Positions 1 through 6,484 of a DNA stretch of 8,365 bases are shown here, piece by piece (position 1 is the first letter of the stretch; the number at the start of each line of letters is the position of its first letter). The stretch spans positions 1 through 8,365 of the forward strand of contig CAYQAJ010000233.1 of assembly GCA_964415245.1 (NCBI GenBank). The letters are read 5' to 3'. Source of the stretch: CAYQAJ01 sp964415245. GTDB taxonomy: Bacteria > Planctomycetota > Planctomycetia > Pirellulales > Pirellulaceae. The notes beneath the pieces are model-generated. The model saw nothing but the letters and a program-made list of their open reading frames with translations. It ran no database searches and was not told the origin of the DNA. A program made the position numbers and the translations under genes.

Positions 1-452
1 GTATCTTCGACCTGGTGCAGAATCCGGTAAACCGACCGCGTATCAGGGGCGAATCGCACGTTCAGATTCACGCGCCCCAGATCGATATGGCCTATGTGAC
101 CAAGGGGGCCCGCTTGCAATTCGGCGTCGCGAAGTACGCCGCGAAGGTGGTTCAGATCGTGCTCGAACTCGTGTAGATCGCGGTGCAGGTGCGCTGGGCT
201 GGCCCCTTCATGTGCTTGTTCGTGCACATGCTCGGCCGATCGCAAAACGTCGATCGCGTCTGAAACCAGATGGCGGTACTCGGGCGAGAATCGGAAACCG
301 TCGCGAATCTCGACCGCCAGGCTTTGGGTCTGGCTGTGCAGGCGGTGAGCCAGAGTCTCGGCAGATTCGTGTGCGGCTTGAACGGACGGAGCGGCCAGAA
401 GAACAAGCGAGGCCGCCAGGGTGCCACAGGCCATTTTTGCCAGGTTGTACAT
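1..452 (-). CDS. Histidine-rich secreted protein, C-terminus cut by window edge
   Basis: This minus-strand frame is open from the ATG at 452 to the left edge, giving 150 codons with no stop, so the C-terminus is missing. Residues 1-26 form a Sec signal peptide: Lys6 near the N-terminus, hydrophobic core TLAASLVLLAAP, and an Ala-X-Ala-like site at PSVQA|AHES. The mature part is predicted helical and very His-rich, with 15 His in 150 residues, mainly in HVHEQAHEG (75-83) and HLHRDLHEFEHDLNHLR (88-104). A good ribosome-binding site, GGAG (460-463), lies 7 bases before the ATG and fixes the start. The pattern (RLHSQT near the N-terminus, then RFSPEYRHLVSDA, then a His-rich helix) resembles small exported proteins common in Pirellulales, whose function is unknown to me. 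Metal binding is an inference from the His content only. The export call is strong and the function is unknown. Confidence 0.82.
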   Translation of the reverse strand, partial: MYNLAKMACGTLAASLVLLAAPSVQAAHESAETLAHRLHSQTQSLAVEIRDGFRFSPEYRHLVSDAIDVLRSAEHVHEQAHEGASPAHLHRDLHEFEHDLNHLRGVLRDAELQAGPLGHIGHIDLGRVNLNVRFAPDTRSVYRILHQVED

Positions 453-476
453 GATTTGTCTCCGAATGCTGCGTTT

Positions 477-490
477 GCTCGTAAGCGAGC
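477..490. repeat. Small inverted repeat in the leader of the His-rich gene
   Basis: GCTCG (477-481), loop TAAG (482-485), CGAGC (486-490): a perfect 5-bp stem with a 4-base loop, centred about 30 bases upstream of the ATG of the His-rich gene. It could fold in the mRNA leader or be an operator half-site pair. There is no T-tract, so it is not a terminator. Confidence 0.4.
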
Positions 491-505
491 GGTATGACTG
501 ATACT

Positions 506-526
506 GCTTGCTTGATATTGGCAAGC
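506..526. repeat. Second inverted repeat in the same leader
   Basis: GCTTGC (506-511), spacer TTGATATTG (512-520), GCAAGC (521-526): perfect 6-bp arms around a 9-base spacer, 16 bases upstream of the 477-490 repeat. The pair sits where a 5' leader or operator region would be for the His-rich gene. Function is not established. Confidence 0.4.
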
Positions 527-575
527 GCCGTACCAAATGCCGTGCCGCAAGTCATCAAGAGAGTCGCAAGTTGTT

Positions 576-581
576 TTTATA
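576..581 (-). promoter_or_regulatory. Possible -10 box for the His-rich gene
   Basis: Read on the minus strand this is TATAAA inside an AT-rich patch, about 125 bases upstream of the His-rich gene's ATG. No convincing -35 hexamer sits 16-18 bases upstream. Initiation here would give a leader of roughly 115 bases that includes both inverted repeats at 477-526. Confidence 0.25.
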
Positions 582-666
582 GAGATAGTTAGTGCTATTT
601 CGGCGCTGCCAAGAAAGTTTGCCACCACTGCGCGGGGAGGGCGCACGAAGGATAAGTGACATCACA

Positions 667-687
667 TAGACTCAATATAGGAGTCTA
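667..687. repeat. 21-base inverted repeat TAGACTC-N7-GAGTCTA
   Basis: Perfect 7-bp arms TAGACTC (667-673) and GAGTCTA (681-687) flank the AT-rich spacer AATATAG (674-680). A shorter dyad, GTGA-CA-TCAC (656-665), lies just upstream. The layout suits a transcription-factor operator. On the plus strand the right arm also contains most of an AGGAG that precedes the ATG of the short frame at 692. No regulator gene is adjacent. Confidence 0.4.
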
Positions 688-853
688 ATAGATGACATTT
701 TTGCGCCAAGTGTGGGTCAATAACGCGACAATGCCGGGTGGCGATGCGTGCGCGTCGATGGTTCGACCGATGCCGCGAAGCCAGCGTCTTGACGCGGGCA
801 CTTGAGAGGGCGGCGGATAGCGGCGCCGTGAGAAGTCGGCCTAATGCCGGTGG

Positions 854-1837
854 CTAGTTCTGGGATGGCTCGGGCCGCGTGGCGACGCGCCCCAGTTGGC
901 CCCCCTCGTACACGCTGAACTCGGCCCACACGGGGAGGTGGTCGGAAACGTCAAGGGCCTCGTCGACCGTGAGATTGAACTCGCGCAGGATGTCGAACAC
1001 GCCGGCCCTGCCGTTGAATTCGGCGGTCGCCTGCTGATGGAAAACGATGTTGTCGTACTGCGCGGTGCCGCGGGTGTTAGTGGGAACGCCGGAAATGACC
1101 CACGTGATGCCAGGAATCTGCCCCAGCCGCCCCAGGTGGTGATCGTCGACGTTCAGATCGCCCAGCACGATCACATCGTCTTCGCCGCGGCCATCGTCGC
1201 GAACCGCGCGGAATACGTCGCCCAGGGCGTCCAGCTCTTGATCCGTTTCATCCGGGTCGGTGTGAATGTTGACCAGCGAAAACGTAAATGCTTGATCTTC
1301 GGGCGGCCCGCGTACGCGGAACCATGCCACCAGCGGTTCGCGATGCAGCCGGTCGTCGGGGTCCGCGACGGTGTAGAGCTGGTGGCGATCGACTTCGACA
1401 CTGGCCCGGTCGAACACGAACGCGTACTGCTCCTTGCTTGACGAGCGCCCCAGCCGCTCCCCGATCACGTAGTCGTATTGGCGGCCGTCGGAGTTCACTA
1501 GCTCGACGAATTGCGGCAGCAGGCCCTCATCCTTCGTGCGGATTTCCTGAATGGCCACGATGTCGAAACGGCGGACGACACGGGCCAGCACATCCATCAC
1601 CTGCGGCTTGCTCGCTTTGCTGGTGCCGAACACCTGGATGTTGAACGTGGCGATGCGGACCGCGTCGCCGGAGCGCTGCACCGGCGGAGCGCCGCCGAGA
1701 GAGTCCGGCGTCCCAGCCGACTCGCGCCGAACCAGGCGCAGGCCCTGCATGCCCTCGATGCGGAAGTTCTGAAAGAAGAACCAGGCGCCGGCGGCCAGCG
1801 CCGCCACCACCAGAAACAAGACAACCGACTTGCGCAC
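854..1837 (-). CDS. Membrane-anchored DNase I-like nuclease (EEP family)
   Basis: Endonuclease/exonuclease/phosphatase fold, predicted to hydrolyse phosphodiester bonds with a divalent metal. From the GTG at 1837 the protein is 327 residues. Residues 4-22 form a single hydrophobic signal anchor (SVVLFLVVAALAAGAWFFF), so the catalytic domain (about 60-311) should face outside. The DNase I residues all appear in order: ATFNI (N67), AIQEI (E98), SKEQYAF (E136), NIHTDPDE (H192), GDLN (D227, N229), YDNIV (D262) and SDH (D299, H300). They match bovine E39, E78, H134, D168, N170, D212, D251 and H252 by motif. The KEQY and REP motifs point to DNase I rather than sphingomyelinase or inositol phosphatase relatives. 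An ATG 63 bases upstream (1900) is in frame but has no ribosome-binding site, whereas GGAGG sits 5 bases before the GTG. It lies 245 bases downstream of moaB on the same strand, with no obvious functional link. Confidence 0.88.
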   Translation of the reverse strand: MRKSVVLFLVVAALAAGAWFFFQNFRIEGMQGLRLVRRESAGTPDSLGGAPPVQRSGDAVRIATFNIQVFGTSKASKPQVMDVLARVVRRFDIVAIQEIRTKDEGLLPQFVELVNSDGRQYDYVIGERLGRSSSKEQYAFVFDRASVEVDRHQLYTVADPDDRLHREPLVAWFRVRGPPEDQAFTFSLVNIHTDPDETDQELDALGDVFRAVRDDGRGEDDVIVLGDLNVDDHHLGRLGQIPGITWVISGVPTNTRGTAQYDNIVFHQQATAEFNGRAGVFDILREFNLTVDEALDVSDHLPVWAEFSVYEGGQLGRVATRPEPSQN

Positions 1838-2082
1838 GAGCCCCTCCGTGGGCAGCAGAGAAGTATCGAGAACGCGCGCGGGCGCGGCCTTGCGCCCCAT
1901 CGCGGTTCGATGGAAGCGGGAGAGTACCGAATGGCCGCGGCCGGCTCCAGGGCAATTCAGTGAACGCGCGCCTCGCTGGCATCGATTTGCTAGCGTACGC
2001 CGCGCCGCCTAGTGCGTTCCACACCGCACTGTGTTCCGCGACCGCTTGCGGCCAGCGCGCTCCGCGACGCTTCTAGCAATCC
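1838..2082. other. Intergenic region between moaB and the nuclease
   Basis: 245 bases without a gene. It contains a 6-bp inverted repeat at 2011-2030 (AGTGCG, 8-base loop, CGCACT), about 50 bases beyond the moaB stop. This could be a weak transcription end or processing site, but it lacks a T-tract. No consensus promoter for the nuclease is obvious. Co-transcription with moaB cannot be decided from the sequence. Confidence 0.5.
1841..1847 (-). promoter_or_regulatory. Ribosome-binding site that decides the nuclease start
   Basis: Read on the minus strand this is GGAGGGG, with its GGAGG core 5 bases before the GTG at 1837. The in-frame ATG at 1900 has no purine-rich site in front of it. This favours GTG and removes 21 residues, leaving the membrane anchor right at the N-terminus. 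Confidence 0.7.
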
Positions 2083-2592
2083 CTACCGCCGCGCTTCGCG
2101 CACCAGGTGCCCCAGCTCGGGAAGGATTACCCGCTCCATCGCCAGTCGCACGCCCGCGGGTGAGCCGGGCATGGTGAGCACGACGAGCCGGTCGATCAGA
2201 CCGCCGACGGCGCGGCTGAGCATGGCGGCGGCGCCGATCTCCTCGAAGCTCAGCATGCGGAATAACTCGCCGTAACCGGGCAGTTGTCGCGTGAGCAGCG
2301 AGGAGACAGTTTCGAAGGTTTGGTCGCGGCCGGTAATGCCCGTTCCACCGGTCAAGAGCACCGCGTCGACTTGGTTCTCATTTCGCAGCCCCTCGAGCAG
2401 AGAGCGCATGGCAGGCGGATCGTCGGGCACGATGTGCCGCACCGCGACCTGGTGACCGGCTTTGGCCAACAGATCGACCACGAGTGCGCCGCCCGAGTCA
2501 GTTTCCATGGTCCGCGTGTCGCTGACCGTGATCACGGCGCAGCGAATCGACTGCGGGGCATCGGATTTGTGCTGGTGGGTGCTGGCGGCCAA
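2083..2592 (-). CDS. moaB: Molybdenum cofactor biosynthesis protein MoaB
   Basis: MoaB/MogA-family protein, a cytoplasmic molybdopterin-binding enzyme of the molybdenum cofactor pathway. Family members such as MogA and archaeal MoaB adenylate molybdopterin before metal insertion. Which step this one performs is inferred. The 169-residue product has the family's usual length and landmarks: RCAVITVSDTRT (17-28), the pterin-binding loop LLTGGTGITGRDQT (79-92), a central GYGELFRMLSFEEIG (107-120), and LTMPGSPAGVRLAMERVILPELGHL (139-163). The start is placed at a TTG because the aligned domain begins a few residues later and GGGAG lies 7 bases upstream. The frame stays open up to a GTG at 2784, but those extra 64 residues resemble nothing and would overlap the promoter of the divergent gene. 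No other cofactor-synthesis gene is in the window. Confidence 0.93.
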   Translation of the reverse strand: MAASTHQHKSDAPQSIRCAVITVSDTRTMETDSGGALVVDLLAKAGHQVAVRHIVPDDPPAMRSLLEGLRNENQVDAVLLTGGTGITGRDQTFETVSSLLTRQLPGYGELFRMLSFEEIGAAAMLSRAVGGLIDRLVVLTMPGSPAGVRLAMERVILPELGHLVREARR

Positions 2593-2599
2593 TCGGAGG

Positions 2600-2604
2600 C
2601 TCCC
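2600..2604 (-). promoter_or_regulatory. Ribosome-binding site supporting the TTG start of moaB
   Basis: Read on the minus strand this is GGGAG, 7 bases before the TTG at 2592. There is no in-frame ATG near the beginning of the conserved MoaB domain, so this site is the main sequence argument for the TTG. Confidence 0.6.
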
Positions 2605-2643
2605 AGAAAGCGGGCAACATCGAGCATAGTGGCGCAAATCACC

Positions 2644-2649
2644 ATCATA
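2644..2649 (-). promoter_or_regulatory. Possible -10 box for moaB
   Basis: Minus-strand TATGAT in the AT-richer patch CGTATATGATGG. It would start transcription some 45 bases before the TTG start codon, a sensible leader length. I see no good -35 hexamer at standard spacing, so the call is weak. Confidence 0.3.
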
Positions 2650-2712
2650 TACGAGACGCCCGCCGGTCTGTTCCACGGCGGCGAGGCCGATTTGGCGAAC
2701 CGACCGAAATCG

Positions 2713-2742
2713 TTGCACGTGCCCGCGTCGATACACTATACT
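2713..2742 (+). promoter_or_regulatory. Candidate sigma-70-type promoter for the HEAT-repeat gene
   Basis: TTGCAC (2713-2718) and TATACT (2737-2742) are separated by 18 bases. The -10 box matches five of six consensus bases and the -35 box matches TTG. The HEAT-repeat gene starts at 2861, implying a leader of about 110 bases. It faces away from the moaB promoter, as expected between divergent genes. Confidence 0.5.
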
Positions 2743-2860
2743 CAGGGCCGCGCCTCTCGACACACTGCCCTGTCGTCGCGCCACCGCTAGAGCACGACCG
2801 CGTGGCTGCTAGTCAGCACTCGCGCCGCGCATTGGCGGCAGCCGGCACCGAGGAATCGCG

Positions 2861-4141
2861 ATGCGAATTCGGCCGACGATCATCGTTGTGCCTTTCCTTG
2901 CGGCGACGGCGTTTCTCTTGTCGTCGAGCCCGGCTCGCGCCGACTACCTGGTGCTTCACAGCGGCGCGCGCGTGGAAGGCCAGTGGGTCAACCACGATGC
3001 TTTCGCGGCCGAGTCGTACGTCATGGTTACCCCCGATGGCGTGCGCCTTACGCTCGACCGCGAACAGGTGAAGCAGGCGGTGCGCCAATCCCCGGACGAG
3101 ACGGAGTACGAACGCCTGGCGTCGTTGGCGGACGACACGGTCGACGAACATTGGAAGCTCGTCGCGTGGTGCCGAGAGCATCGCCTGCCCTCCCAGTCCC
3201 GCGCGCATCTCCGCCGCATCGTCGAGATCGATGTGAGCCAGTCGGCGGCGTGGCGGGCACTCGGCTACACGCACAAGGACGGTCAATGGGTCACCCAGCA
3301 CGGATGGCAGGAAGACCAAGGGTACGTCTTCTACCGCGGCCGCTGGCGGACATCGCAGGAAATCGAGCTGCTGGAAACGAGGCGCAAGATCGAGCTGGCC
3401 GAACGCGAGTGGGCCAAGCGGCTCAAGGCACTTCGCGCGACATTGAATGGGGAACGCGCGCAGGAAGCTTACACCGAGCTCATTGCCATTCGCGACCCGC
3501 TGGCCGTGCGGCCGCTCGCCGCCGCGTATCAGAAGGAGGGGAACCCGGCCGTGCGGAGCGGCTACGTACGCGTGCTGGGGCAAATCGAGAGTACCGCGGC
3601 ATTGGCTACGTTGATGACCATCTCGCTCGACGACCCCCACGCCGATCTGCGCGACGCGGCCCTGGGGCAGATCGTGCCGCGAAAGACTCCCAGCGTGGTG
3701 GAAGCGTACGTCCGCAGGCTCAAGGACCCGAGCAACGTCCGTGTGAACCGGACGGCCACGGCGCTGGCCCGGCTCGACGACCAGTCGACCATTGGCCCGT
3801 TAATCGACGCACTGATTACCGTGCACGAGGTGCGCTTTCCCAAGGTCATCGTGCAGGAACGAAGGACTTCCTTTACCAGTGCTTCCCAGAAAATCACCAC
3901 CATACCGGGAAAAGGGCTACCTCCGGACGCCGTGGTGGCTCCCTCGACCGGCTTTGCAACCGGTTCCCAGCCCGACACCGTACTCGTCCCCGTGCTCAAT
4001 CAGGACGTGCTCTCGGCGCTGGTCAGGCTTTCGGGCGGCCAGAGCTTTGGCTTCGACGTCGACGCCTGGCGGGCGTGGCACAATGCCCAGCGTCAGCAAC
4101 AGCAGACGGAAGAAATCAACGCACGCCGCGATTCACCGTAG
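2861..4141 (+). CDS. Secreted HEAT-repeat protein
   Basis: 426 residues. Residues 1-27 form a Sec signal peptide (hydrophobic VVPFLAATAFLLSSSP, cleavage PARA|DY). Residues 28-75 look like a small beta domain frequent in planctomycete exported proteins (DYLVLHSGARVEGQW, then a DGVRLTLDREQV strand pair). Residues 94-135 are helical and TPR-like. Residues 136-170 carry two short repeats of the GQWVTQHGW and YRGRWRTSQEIEL kind. A charged helix follows (171-200). HEAT-like helical repeats span about 200-322 (DPLAVRPLAAAY, NPAVRSGYVRVLGQI, HADLRDAALGQI, NVRVNRTATALARL). A spacer of about 60 residues is followed by the C-terminal FGFDVDAWRAWHN motif, which often closes such proteins. GAGGA (2850-2854) lies 6 bases before the ATG. 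No enzyme motif is visible. A scaffold or protein-binding role in the periplasm is an inference. Confidence 0.88.
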   Translation: MRIRPTIIVVPFLAATAFLLSSSPARADYLVLHSGARVEGQWVNHDAFAAESYVMVTPDGVRLTLDREQVKQAVRQSPDETEYERLASLADDTVDEHWKLVAWCREHRLPSQSRAHLRRIVEIDVSQSAAWRALGYTHKDGQWVTQHGWQEDQGYVFYRGRWRTSQEIELLETRRKIELAEREWAKRLKALRATLNGERAQEAYTELIAIRDPLAVRPLAAAYQKEGNPAVRSGYVRVLGQIESTAALATLMTISLDDPHADLRDAALGQIVPRKTPSVVEAYVRRLKDPSNVRVNRTATALARLDDQSTIGPLIDALITVHEVRFPKVIVQERRTSFTSASQKITTIPGKGLPPDAVVAPSTGFATGSQPDTVLVPVLNQDVLSALVRLSGGQSFGFDVDAWRAWHNAQRQQQQTEEINARRDSP

Positions 4142-4337
4142 GGGCCATCAACCGGGTCCAACCTTCGGAGAACGCCCTCCGTGGCGATCCTTCGTCGCCC
4201 TCCGCAGCCTTCTTTCCAGGATAATCGGAGCAGCACAAAGGCCGTTCTCTACAGGGACTGCGGCAAGCGGACAAAGGTCCACACGGACATCACGCCGCGG
4301 ACAACAAACAACCGGCAACCGACCACGGTCATTCGGT
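4142..4337. other. Region between convergent genes, with hairpins
   Basis: 196 bases between the stops of the HEAT-repeat gene and the membrane-protein gene. Just past the HEAT-repeat stop are two adjacent perfect 5-bp hairpins: CGGAG/CTCCG (4166-4181, 6-base loop) and GGCGA/TCGCC (4183-4199, 7-base loop). They may end plus-strand transcription, though neither has a T-tract. No gene is visible. Confidence 0.45.
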
Positions 4338-4338
4338 T
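4300..4338 (-). terminator. Possible terminator of the membrane-protein gene
   Basis: Read on the minus strand, a perfect 6-bp stem AACCGA/TCGGTT (arms at 4333-4338 and 4317-4322, 10-base loop) begins inside the stop codon. It is followed by the T-rich stretch GGTTGTTTGTTGT. The stem is short and the T-run is interrupted, so this is a weak intrinsic-terminator candidate. Confidence 0.3.
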
Positions 4339-6263
4339 CATGCCGCGTCGGCCGGGGGCGATGCTGTCTTCGCCTTCGAGGCGGCTGCCTGGGCCCAGCG
4401 GCGGCGGGGGAACCAGCCTTCGCCCAGCACCGTCAGAGCCACGCGATCCTCCAGGTTCGGCCGGAAGACCGTGAGCAGAAACAGTGGCAGGTACCAGGCC
4501 ACGTACAGGCCACCCCCAAAGCCGTGCCAGAACTGCGTGGCCACCATCACCGCCGCCGAGCAGCTTAGCAGCGTGCCCAGGTTCTTCTGGGCCGGCCACA
4601 GCGCGAACGTGCCGCTAATCACTACGAATATCGCCAGCAGCGGGAGTCGCCAGATCGAGTCCCAACCGCCGGGCGCCCACAAGCCCTCCAGGTCGTCCAT
4701 GCGCGGCCACATCACGCCGAACATTTGCTGTATCTGAAGCCAGAAGCTCTCCACGCCGCTGGACGTGAAGGCCAGCGAGCCCGCCATGACAGCGAGCATC
4801 GATACCACGCCGATCGTGAACCGCATCAAGCCCCGCTGCCAGTAGAAGCTCAGCCACAGTGGCAGCAAGAACAGGGGGTAATAGGTCACGCCCATCGCCA
4901 AGCCCAGGAACATGCCCGACGTGAGCGGCCGGCGATAGCATAAAACGGCCCAGATCAACAGAGCGGCGGGCAGCGCGTGGTCGACGCGGCCCGTCATTTG
5001 CGCCGTGTACGGCAGCATGAGGTACAGGGTCGCGGCGCCGATGCCCACCTTGATATTGTCGAAGTGTCGATAGCCGATCAGCACCAGCCCTATCACGACC
5101 GCCATGTGGGAGAGGATCGCCATCGCCTTGGCGACGGTGGCATACGCGCGAATCCGGAGCACGTACTGCTGGTCGGCCTCGCTGAGGTGCTCCTGAGGAT
5201 AGACGGCCACGCTGCCGTCGCGGTGTCGCAGGCGCACGCCGCCGTGCAATAGCGCCACGAGCTCCGCTTCGAAAGTGCGTGGCGGTTCGGTCAGCGTCCA
5301 GTTGCGGAGCACGCCGGGCGTGAGGGGGTCGGGCGGTTCCTCCCCTTCTTGCATCGAAACCGTGGGGATGCTCGGCAAAAGAAAGATGAGGGCGTAACCG
5401 GGACCGTGCGGCTGTACATTTTCTTCACTGGAGGGGCGGCCGTGCACAAGCTGCTGGGCGCTCTGGGGACCGTGCAGATCGTCGGCGGTGGGCATGCTGA
5501 TGATGACGTTGGCCATCAAAAACACCGACAACGAGCAGGCGATAAAGGTCAGCCCGCCGGCCGATAGATTGGGCTCCAGCAGGGGGCGGCGGACCATCAT
5601 CGGATCCAACAGCATGCGGACCAGGAACAAGACACCCACGCCCAAAAGCCAGAGGAAGCCGGTATGCTCCTTGACGCGTCCGATTGCGCGGCGTTTTTCC
5701 CAGGTGCTCAATGACACCGCCTCGCCGGTCTGTTCCGCTCTGCCGTCGTCGCCGCCGAGCTCGGGGAGCAAGGGATCGTCCGCTCCGCTGCCTACGCCGA
5801 GGGGCGCCTCGCCCGCCGGCGGCGTTTCGTTGGTGCCCGATGCGGGGACGCTGCCGACCGGGGCGTCATCGGGCCCGCCGCCGGACGCTGCTTCGCTCGA
5901 TCGGTTGGACGATGCATCAGCGGTATCATCGGACGGAACCGCGCCATCGGGAAACTCCGACCGCGTGTCGAACCCGACGTCGGGAGACAGAGTATCGCGC
6001 AGCGGAGAATCGGTCTCCGCCGCGGCTTTCGCCTCGGTGCGAGCCGCCGCAGCCGAGAGCACCCGCGCGGCCCGCCCGGACTCCTCGCGGCCGTAATGCA
6101 CCATCAACAAGCCGGGCGAGATGAGGATCAGCAGGATCAGGTCAAGATTGCGCACGCTCCAGAAGCGGCTGAACTTGAAAAACAGACCGATCATCAAGAG
6201 CGACGACAGATAGACCCACGTTGTCGGGTCGATCTTCTCGTAGCCGAGTGCGAATTCACTCAT
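4338..6263 (-). CDS. Polytopic membrane protein with low-complexity insert and SHD1-like domain
   Basis: 641 residues with roughly 11-12 membrane segments: 15-31, 39-57, 201-219, 235-256, 378-398, 405-420, 428-443, 449-475 (possibly two), 483-500, 538-557, 562-580 and 585-600. Two large insertions break the pattern. Residues 61-188 are low complexity (Ala, Asp, Ser, Gly, Pro, Glu). Residues 319-370 match the planctomycete SHD1 pattern: RNWT, FEAELVALLHGGVRLRHRDG, LSEADQQYV. Positively charged short loops (KFSRFWSVR, VRMLLDPMMVRR, YRHFDNIK, CYRRP) suggest the N-terminus and both insertions lie outside and the Arg-rich C-terminus inside. The core (LMLPYTAQMTGRVDHALPA, then a GLAMGVTYYPLFLLPLW segment) recalls GT-C glycosyltransferases of the GT87/DUF2029 type, but I see no diagnostic catalytic motif. 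That function is tentative. The ATG has only a weak GGGG site. The gene is transcribed alone. Confidence 0.87.
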   Translation of the reverse strand: MSEFALGYEKIDPTTWVYLSSLLMIGLFFKFSRFWSVRNLDLILLILISPGLLMVHYGREESGRAARVLSAAAARTEAKAAAETDSPLRDTLSPDVGFDTRSEFPDGAVPSDDTADASSNRSSEAASGGGPDDAPVGSVPASGTNETPPAGEAPLGVGSGADDPLLPELGGDDGRAEQTGEAVSLSTWEKRRAIGRVKEHTGFLWLLGVGVLFLVRMLLDPMMVRRPLLEPNLSAGGLTFIACSLSVFLMANVIISMPTADDLHGPQSAQQLVHGRPSSEENVQPHGPGYALIFLLPSIPTVSMQEGEEPPDPLTPGVLRNWTLTEPPRTFEAELVALLHGGVRLRHRDGSVAVYPQEHLSEADQQYVLRIRAYATVAKAMAILSHMAVVIGLVLIGYRHFDNIKVGIGAATLYLMLPYTAQMTGRVDHALPAALLIWAVLCYRRPLTSGMFLGLAMGVTYYPLFLLPLWLSFYWQRGLMRFTIGVVSMLAVMAGSLAFTSSGVESFWLQIQQMFGVMWPRMDDLEGLWAPGGWDSIWRLPLLAIFVVISGTFALWPAQKNLGTLLSCSAAVMVATQFWHGFGGGLYVAWYLPLFLLTVFRPNLEDRVALTVLGEGWFPRRRWAQAAASKAKTASPPADAA

Positions 6264-6484
6264 GCTCGTGAGCCCCGCCAGGTGTGCGTCGCGCTGTCAG
6301 GATCGCGCGGTCGTCGGTGCCGATTCGGGGCGAAGAAAGAACGATCAAGATCGAACACAACTACGCACCGCCGCTGGATGTCGCGCCGACGACGCATGTC
6401 GAGGACCGACGTGTCGACGAGGCCATTCGTTCGCTCAGCTTTCATGCGAGTTCTGCCCGGCTAACCGGCCGTGCCGACGCAGGG

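Larger units (their letters stand above)
453..853. other. 401-base intergenic stretch, no convincing gene
   Basis: This lies between the start of the His-rich gene and the stop of the DNase I-like gene, both on the minus strand. Roughly 560-720 is visibly more AT-rich than its surroundings, as expected for a promoter region. It holds three small perfect inverted repeats (listed separately) and a 37-codon plus-strand frame at 692-805 whose only support is an AGGAG placed 8 bases before its ATG. Longer frames here show no recognisable protein. I see no tRNA or structured RNA of a known class. Confidence 0.7.

Noticed and set aside
477..526. CRISPR-like or tandem repeat array
   Set aside because: The two inverted repeats differ in sequence and are not repeated further. 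There are no spacers and no cas genes.
896..1441. 181-codon plus-strand open frame
   Set aside because: It is antisense to the DNase I-like gene, whose motifs are complete and unmistakable. The frame is a by-product of GC-rich codon use and its translation has no family features.
2593..2643. Molybdenum cofactor riboswitch ahead of moaB
   Set aside because: The leader implied by the candidate -10 box is only about 45 bases, too short for that RNA, and I see no matching stem pattern.
2284..2790. 168-codon plus-strand open frame
   Set aside because: It is antisense to moaB and its promoter region; the translation resembles no known family and has no ribosome-binding site of note.
2983..4224. 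413-codon plus-strand frame overlapping the HEAT-repeat gene
   Set aside because: Out-of-frame shadow with Arg/Gly/Pro-rich composition. The overlapping frame has the signal peptide, ribosome-binding site and HEAT repeats.
5488..6096. 202-codon plus-strand open frame rich in Ser, Pro and Ala
   Set aside because: It lies opposite the low-complexity insert of the membrane protein. Repetitive GC-rich codons leave the antisense frame open by chance.
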